A DNA stretch of 11,518 nt from Burkholderiales bacterium. GTDB lineage: Bacteria; Pseudomonadota; Gammaproteobacteria; Burkholderiales; Burkholderiaceae_C. Positions 7,307 to 11,518 of the stretch are shown here, one piece after another (position 1 is the stretch's first letter; every line of letters begins with the position of its first letter). The stretch lies in assembly GCA_947453585.1 (NCBI GenBank), contig CANGHQ010000022.1, positions 1 through 11,518 on the forward strand, given 5' to 3'. A program made the translations under genes and the position numbers. The notes beneath the pieces are model-generated. The model was not told where the DNA came from and did not search any database. It saw only the letters and a list, made by a program, of their open reading frames with translations.

Positions 7307-9198
7307 TAAACCAGCGTCGCCACGCGTTCGTCAGCCGTCTGGCTGCGCAACACCACAAGTTCTTCCAAAATGGTTTGCCAATGGCTCATCATCAGGTAGT
7401 GCCCCGCGCGCGGCACGATTTTTAGCTCCACTCCCCCGAGCTTTTGCGCCAAGCTGCGCGCGCCGTGCCAATGCACCTCGGGGTCGGCGTCGCCATGCCA
7501 TATCCGGCAGGGAACTTGCGGTGGCGGTGGCTGCACTTTCCAGCCGTGCACGGCTTTCAGGCATTCGTCGGCTACCAATGGCGCACCGCGTCGCGCGGTT
7601 TTTAGCAGCACTGCTGCGCGGCGCTGGCGATACAGCGGACTTTCAAAAATACGCTTTTCTGACGGCGAGGCCCTTGGGAAAAGGCTCTCCAAAAAGCCGT
7701 ACACATCCCGCTGCACGCCGCGAACCATGGTCCGCATCATGAGTGTCAGCAGGCGTGGGGTGAACAGCGCGGTGAGCAAAATCATGCGCACCAGGCCCGA
7801 GTAAAAGCGCAATTCGGATACGTCCAGAACAGGGCTCATGGGCGAAACGAGCCCCAACACCTGTGCCCTGGCGCCAAAGTGGTTTGCCACAGCCGCCGCA
7901 TAGGGCGCACCCAAAGACCAGCCCATCACGCCAAAGCGCTCAATGCCCAAATGCTCCAGCATGCAGGCCAGGTCTTGGGGCCAAAGTTCGATGCCCACGT
8001 GTGCGGCGGCATCCGAGTCGCCGCAGCCCGGTCGCTCGGGGATCAGCAGCCGAATGCCGAGCTGATGCAAGATGGTGTCGTCTGGATGGCGGTCATGCTG
8101 GCCGTGCAACAAGCCATGGCAAAGCACCAAGGGCCAGCCCTGCGGGTCGCCGCTGTCCGACCAGGCCATCCAGCGTCCGTCAGGCAAGCGCATGCCTTGG
8201 CCTGCTGGCAGGGCGTCCACGCCTTCCAAGGCTGCTTGCAGCGTAGCGCGGCGCGGCTGCATGCGGCGGCTTTGCGGCCCCATGTCCAGCCACAAGGGGC
8301 TGGCGTAAATGGCTTGCAGCAGTTCGGGCTGGCGCTTGACGCCTACCTTGGAAAACACTTTTTTTAGCTGGGTTTTGGCCGTGTTGTGGCTGATATCCAG
8401 CATCTTGGCTGCCTCTTCCATGCTGTGTCCCAAGGCCAATTGCTGCGTCAAGCGCGCCTCTGCCGGGCTCAGGCCAAAGAATGCAACCAGCCCGCCTTCG
8501 GACAAAGCGCGGCTGCCCGGGCTGGCAGCCAGCACCATGGCGCGGCCCTCGCCTGCCGCCTGCCCAAAGCGGCTCACCCACAGGGACAAGCCGCTGGGCG
8601 TCTCGGCCTGCGCTTGCGCCTGGCCGGGCGCGGATTCTGGCAAGGGCGCAGCCATGCGGTCTGGCCCCAGGCGAAGGCAGGCATGGTCTTGCTGGCGGCT
8701 CAAAACCCGGGTGATGGCGCTGCCCAACGCATCCGCCGGGTCAGACGCCAAATGCCCCGCCTGCAATCTCAGGCCAGAGCCCGCCTGCGCCAGCGCCACC
8801 ATGGCGCGGTTCATGCTGATGGCCTTGCCGCTGCCGTCCACGATGGCCATGCCCAAAGGCAGGCGGTCCATCACGCGCTCGAGCAAATCGCGCTCCACCT
8901 CAATGTCTTGCAGCTCCTGCTGCATACGCTGGCTGCGCGCAAAGTGCGGCGCCAGGCAGGCCCACAAATACTGCTGCGCGTCACTGTTGGCCAGCGACAA
9001 AGACGTGGCCAGACCGAGCGTGCGGGCCATGTCCAAAGGCGTGTCTTGCGCCGCTTGCGCAGCATCTTGCGGCGCGACGATCAGCCCCGCCATGCCTTCA
9101 AGCAGCTGCGGCCACAGGCTTTCGTCTGCCGCTGTTTCATAAATCAGCCCGATCACGACGGAGAGCTGTTCGGCAAAGCGGGGTGTTGGCGTGTTCAT
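7306..9198 (-). CDS. LuxR-type HTH regulator fused to a C-terminal alpha/beta hydrolase
   Basis: A 630-residue cytoplasmic protein with an unusual domain order. Residues 1-60 resemble the N-terminus of orphan LuxR-type regulators of Burkholderiales and rhizobia (VIGLIYETAADESLWPQLLE at 15-34). A Glu/Arg-rich, coiled-coil-like helix at 89-113 leads into a PAS-like segment at about 105-140 (LPLGMAIVDGSGKAISMNRA). The LuxR-type helix-turn-helix spans about 242-300 (LSPAEARLTQQLALG, then EEAAKMLDISHNTAKTQLKK and VFSKVGVKRQPELL). After a linker, residues 336-620 form a complete alpha/beta-hydrolase: oxyanion-loop LCHGLLHG at 359-366, nucleophile elbow GWSLG with S428, probable acid D572 (GDAD at 569-572) and H600 in AGHYLMM. 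All triad residues are present, so the domain may be active or a ligand sensor. LuxR HTH domains normally end a protein; here it is central. No good Shine-Dalgarno precedes ATG 9198. It is divergent from the lipoprotein gene, which makes that gene a candidate target. The substrate is unknown. Confidence 0.9.
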   Translation of the reverse strand: MNTPTPRFAEQLSVVIGLIYETAADESLWPQLLEGMAGLIVAPQDAAQAAQDTPLDMARTLGLATSLSLANSDAQQYLWACLAPHFARSQRMQQELQDIEVERDLLERVMDRLPLGMAIVDGSGKAISMNRAMVALAQAGSGLRLQAGHLASDPADALGSAITRVLSRQQDHACLRLGPDRMAAPLPESAPGQAQAQAETPSGLSLWVSRFGQAAGEGRAMVLAASPGSRALSEGGLVAFFGLSPAEARLTQQLALGHSMEEAAKMLDISHNTAKTQLKKVFSKVGVKRQPELLQAIYASPLWLDMGPQSRRMQPRRATLQAALEGVDALPAGQGMRLPDGRWMAWSDSGDPQGWPLVLCHGLLHGQHDRHPDDTILHQLGIRLLIPERPGCGDSDAAAHVGIELWPQDLACMLEHLGIERFGVMGWSLGAPYAAAVANHFGARAQVLGLVSPMSPVLDVSELRFYSGLVRMILLTALFTPRLLTLMMRTMVRGVQRDVYGFLESLFPRASPSEKRIFESPLYRQRRAAVLLKTARRGAPLVADECLKAVHGWKVQPPPPQVPCRIWHGDADPEVHWHGARSLAQKLGGVELKIVPRAGHYLMMSHWQTILEELVVLRSQTADERVATLV

Positions 9199-9233
9199 CG
9201 ATGGCGTTTAGGTGTTGCGGCGAGCGCCTTGGG

Positions 9234-9264
9234 TTCGGCTGGCACCGCGTCAATTTGGGCTGGC
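9234..9264. repeat. Two 10-bp direct repeats, 21 bp apart, in the divergent promoter region
   Basis: TTCGGCTGGC (9234-9243) and TTGGGCTGGC (9255-9264) match at 9 of 10 positions and start exactly 21 bp apart, two turns of B-DNA, on the regulator-proximal side of the intergenic region. Such spacing suits a dimeric DNA-binding protein reading one face of the helix, and the neighbouring LuxR-type fusion would be the obvious candidate. The repeats are short and GC-rich in a GC-rich genome, so chance is a serious alternative. Confidence 0.25.
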
Positions 9265-9392
9265 GCAGGACATCACCTTTTCGGGTGAATGCTTGCCATT
9301 TTCATGTGCTTTTCGCTTTTGTGTGTAACTTTTTACCCAGACTAGAACCTACATTTTTTGTGTCGCTTCCGAATGGAGGGCGCCACCATTGT

Positions 9393-9406
9393 TTTCAAAT
9401 TTGAAA
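9393..9406. promoter_or_regulatory. Perfect 14-bp AT-rich palindrome overlapping the lipoprotein ribosome binding site
   Basis: TTTCAAATTTGAAA is a perfect inverted repeat with no spacer, directly before the lipoprotein ATG (9416). Its right arm runs into the Shine-Dalgarno sequence GAAAGG (9403-9408), seven bases before the ATG. It may be an operator for a dimeric regulator. With no loop, it would form only a weak hairpin in RNA. It lies between the TTG (9389) and ATG (9416) start candidates. Confidence 0.4.
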
Positions 9407-9415
9407 GGTTATTTC

Positions 9416-10435
9416 ATGAAAAACGGTTTATTTGTGCTGGGCTGCATCAGCCTTGCGGTACTTGTGGGGTGCGGGGGGGGGAGTAGTGCTAGTTCGAACG
9501 AAAAGACCACCGACGTTGCTGTCACTGTGATCGACGGTGCCATCAAAAACGCCAAGGTCTGCCTCGATAAAAACCTGAGCGGCACATGCGACAGTGGGGA
9601 ACCTATCGGCACCACGGACGCGTCCGGCAAAACCAGCCTCACCATCTCCAGTGCCGATGTTGGCAAATACCCCATCGTGGCCACCATTGGCACTGACGCG
9701 GTGGATGCTGACTCCGGCGCAGTGACCGTGGCCTACACCATGAAAGCACCCGCAGACCAGACCGCCGTGATCAGCCCCTACACCAACCTAGTGCAGTCCA
9801 CCATCGAGTCGACCGGCGCAACGACCACAGAGGCGGCACAGTCGGTGAAAGAGCAAACCGGTCTCAGCATCTCCCTGTTCAGCGACTACACCAAGGACAC
9901 GAGCGCCGACGCCAAAACGGCGCAAATCCTGGCCAATGCCATTGTGGTGACCACCCAGCAACAGTCCACCACTGTAGCCAGCGCAGAAGGCCAAAAAACC
10001 AGCGACGGCTCCACCATTACCAAAGCCGACCTGAACAAACTGGTTCAACAAAAGATCAATGAACTGCTGCCCCAACTGGTGGTTGCCGCCAACGACAGCA
10101 CGGTGCAGTCCGCCAGCGTGGCCGATCGCATAACCCAGCTCAGCACCAAAGCCACCGACATTCTGAAAACCGACGGCATCCAGTCGGCCGACGGCGCGGT
10201 TGCCTCCGTGGGGGCCAGCAATGCGCCCAGCACCAGCGATGCAAGCGCAACGGCCGGCGCATCGACCGCCAAATTCATTTACACCGATGCAAAGAACTTC
10301 TTTGTGCGCATCATGTCCAGCAGCGTGGCAGACAACACGCCAGACGCCAACAATCTGGTGGGCTACCGCGAATACCGCTACCAAAACCGCGGTTCGACCA
10401 ACACCGCCGCCTGGAGCGTGGGTAGCTCGCCCTAA
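9416..10435 (+). CDS. Surface lipoprotein with CxDxN..CD-GEP motif; 5' part of a gene interrupted by an in-frame TAA
   Basis: The 339-residue product up to the stop is a predicted lipoprotein. Its signal peptide is MKNGLFVLGCISLAVLVGC, with the lipobox LVGC and Cys19 to be lipidated, followed by a flexible GGGSSASS stretch; Gly at +2 predicts the outer membrane. Residues 49-63, CLDKNLSGTCDSGEP, resemble an Asp-rich, possibly calcium-binding loop at the start of a beta-sandwich module (VIDGAIKNAKVCLD, then TTDASGKTSL). Such modules occur in secreted lipoproteins of Burkholderiales. The middle (about 110-290) is Thr/Ser/Ala-rich and probably helical. ATG 9416 is preferred, with Shine-Dalgarno GAAAGG seven bases before it. 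TTG 9389 also has GGAGG upstream and would add nine residues (MFSNLKGYF), giving a poorer signal peptide. A G9 run lies just after the lipobox. The frame stays open for 361 codons beyond the TAA, so this is most likely the front part of a longer protein. Function unknown. Confidence 0.8.
   Translation: MKNGLFVLGCISLAVLVGCGGGSSASSNEKTTDVAVTVIDGAIKNAKVCLDKNLSGTCDSGEPIGTTDASGKTSLTISSADVGKYPIVATIGTDAVDADSGAVTVAYTMKAPADQTAVISPYTNLVQSTIESTGATTTEAAQSVKEQTGLSISLFSDYTKDTSADAKTAQILANAIVVTTQQQSTTVASAEGQKTSDGSTITKADLNKLVQQKINELLPQLVVAANDSTVQSASVADRITQLSTKATDILKTDGIQSADGAVASVGASNAPSTSDASATAGASTAKFIYTDAKNFFVRIMSSSVADNTPDANNLVGYREYRYQNRGSTNTAAWSVGSSP
9473..9481 (+). repeat. G9 homopolymer tract just after the lipobox, possible phase-variation tract
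   Basis: Nine consecutive G encode Gly-Gly-Gly directly after the lipidated Cys19. Homopolymer G runs of this length are prone to slipped-strand mispairing. One extra G would create GAG TAG, a stop within five codons of the lipobox. One fewer G shifts to a frame that ends at a TGA about 19 codons on. Either change therefore switches the protein off. Whether the length varies in cells cannot be seen from one sequence, and the tract is also a site of likely sequencing error. Confidence 0.6.
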
Positions 10436-11518
10436 CGCGGAAGCGACCTGCATTGGAATGGCACGCAGTGGCGCACCTGCCCCATCAATTGGAAAAATAC
10501 CCAGACCGCCCGGGATGCTAAAGGCTTTACCAAATACAACTATTGCGACAACCGCGAAACAGGCAGCAGCACGCGCACCACGGTGGATGTGAGCGGAAAA
10601 ACCATGGTCGATGTGTACAAAAGCATTCGCAGCCAGGGCTACACCAACATTTCCATCGGCGATGGAACGGACGCTTCCGCCGCCAGCATTTTGGGCACGG
10701 GCACTTTCCCGACAGGCAGCAAGCTGCATTACCAGACCGGCACCTCGCTGAGCAATGCCGTTACCTATTACCCGGGCTCGGACAATTACGTCGCATTGCC
10801 AGATGCTAAGTTGGCTTCGGGTGATGCCACGACATGCAGCGCCAATCCTGGTCCAGAATCCTCTTCGCTCAATGTCACACTAGAAAAACTCATTGCCATC
10901 CACAAGGGAACACCCTGCGTTGGAACTAAAAAGACAGTAACCGGGCTCAAGGGCAGCATGGACAGCGGAACGACCAACGAGGGCTGGGGAGCCAGCACAC
11001 TGAGCATGGGGACGATTGGTACTGCGAGTGCCGACGCAACCACAGTCAAAGGCGTAGTCCAAGCCAGCAGCTTCTACACCACCAACACCCGTTTGCGCGT
11101 GGCGTTTGGCGACGGCAGCATCGCCAAGTATTACCAGTGCCAAGAGCGGTATGACGGTAGCCCGCGCAACTGCACCCAAATCGGCACGGGCAGCTACGCC
11201 ATCCAGACCCTGGGCGATGGGCGCGCCTTGACGTTCAGCGGCTTGCCGGGTTACTTCGGCAACCTGGATTTCACCCGTGTGTTTGTGGAGCGCAAGGGCT
11301 ACGTGTACTACGGCTACCAGAATCGTGCCGCTACCAACCTCAGCGCGCGCTTGAACCTTACGGGGCTCAATGCAGTCGCTGCCAAGTTGGGCTTGCCTGC
11401 CCATGACCCCAGTGTGCCGTTGGCGCTCACTAGCAGGTCGTACGCAGGCGCCTACGACGGCAACGTATCCAAAAGTGGATCCGCAGTGGGCAAGTTCCAG
11501 GCCACGTTCAATATGGAC
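10436..11518 (+). pseudogene. 3' continuation of the interrupted lipoprotein gene (runs off window end)
   Basis: After TAA 10433-10435 the lipoprotein frame continues without any stop for 361 codons to the window end. The translation is protein-like throughout. It begins RGSDLHWNGTQWRTCP, then a Cys-containing YNYCDNR segment, then Gly/Ser/Thr/Asn-rich, beta-like sequence typical of secreted proteins, including GYVYYGYQNRAATN. The last motif echoes YRYQNRGSTN just before the stop (codons from 10376), consistent with a repeated module spanning both sides. There is no Shine-Dalgarno-preceded start soon after the stop; the first in-frame ATG is at 10604, well inside protein-like sequence. One substitution would restore the frame, for example TAC (Tyr) to TAA. 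The options are a recent nonsense mutation, a sequencing error or translational readthrough. If intact, the full product would exceed 700 residues. Confidence 0.75.

Larger units (their letters stand above)
9199..9415. promoter_or_regulatory. Divergent intergenic region between the hydrolase-fused regulator and the lipoprotein gene
   Basis: These 217 bases hold no gene and become visibly AT-richer toward the lipoprotein side. They must carry the promoters of both divergent genes. A weak sigma-70-like pair for the lipoprotein is TTGTGT (9319-9324) and TAGAAC (9343-9348) with an 18-base spacer; the match is poor. On the minus strand a TTGACG hexamer occurs within the region but has no acceptable -10 at the right spacing. 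Other structures are a short inverted repeat TCACC/GGTGA around a six-base loop (9273-9288), a direct repeat with 21-bp period (9234-9264) and a 14-bp palindrome (9393-9406). Promoter positions remain unproven. Confidence 0.45.

Noticed and set aside
8386..9288. Plus-strand open frame (300 codons) antisense to the LuxR-hydrolase fusion
   Set aside because: The translation is His/Arg/Gln/Ala-rich with no recognisable motif, while the opposite strand encodes clear HTH and PAS-like segments.
9273..9288. TCACC/GGTGA inverted repeat in the intergenic region as a terminator or operator
   Set aside because: Only five base pairs around a six-base loop, no T-tract and not at the end of a gene; too weak to call as a separate feature.
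9788..10729. Minus-strand open frame (313 codons) antisense to the lipoprotein and crossing its stop
   Set aside because: Gly/Ala/Val/His-rich shadow translation without motifs; the plus-strand frame has a signal peptide, a ribosome binding site and coherent sequence on both sides.

Overview
The window is a GC-rich chromosomal segment. Its gene content and protein style (GlnE, YhdP, nitrilase, MltA, an orphan LuxR-type regulator with the N-terminal style common in Burkholderiales) suggest a betaproteobacterium, probably of the Comamonadaceae. This placement rests on recognition of protein families, not on a database search. No rRNA, tRNA, CRISPR array, transposase, integrase or attachment site was seen.

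Layout. Positions 1-845 (minus) hold the N-terminal 281 codons of glnE, cut by the window edge. Only 26 bp away, diverging from it, is yhdP (872-5056, plus), a giant AsmA-like envelope protein, followed after 46 bp by a nitrilase-family amidase (5103-5936, plus). Next comes a 46-residue single-pass membrane protein on the minus strand (5944-6084). Its start codon interlocks with the start codon of the divergent mltA lipoprotein gene (6083-7264, plus) in a shared CATG. mltA converges, across a GC-rich hairpin, on a 630-residue fusion protein (7306-9198, minus). This fusion carries a PAS-like sensor region, a LuxR-type helix-turn-helix in the middle and a complete alpha/beta-hydrolase domain at the C-terminus. 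A 217-bp AT-richer intergenic region separates it from a divergent surface-lipoprotein gene that begins at 9416 and runs off the window end.

The left two thirds is housekeeping: nitrogen regulation, envelope lipid transport, metabolite repair or amidase activity, and murein turnover. The right third is accessory in character. The lipoprotein gene looks lower in GC by eye, has a G9 homopolymer right after its lipobox (a possible phase-variation switch), and is interrupted by an in-frame TAA at 10433-10435. After that stop the same frame stays open for 361 codons to the window end, so the gene is broken by a point mutation, recoded, or affected by a sequencing error.

The most interesting unit is the divergent pair of hydrolase-fused LuxR regulator and Cys-Gly-Gly-Gly lipoprotein. 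A plausible but unproven reading is that the regulator senses or hydrolyses a small ester, lactone or similar ligand and controls the neighbouring surface lipoprotein.
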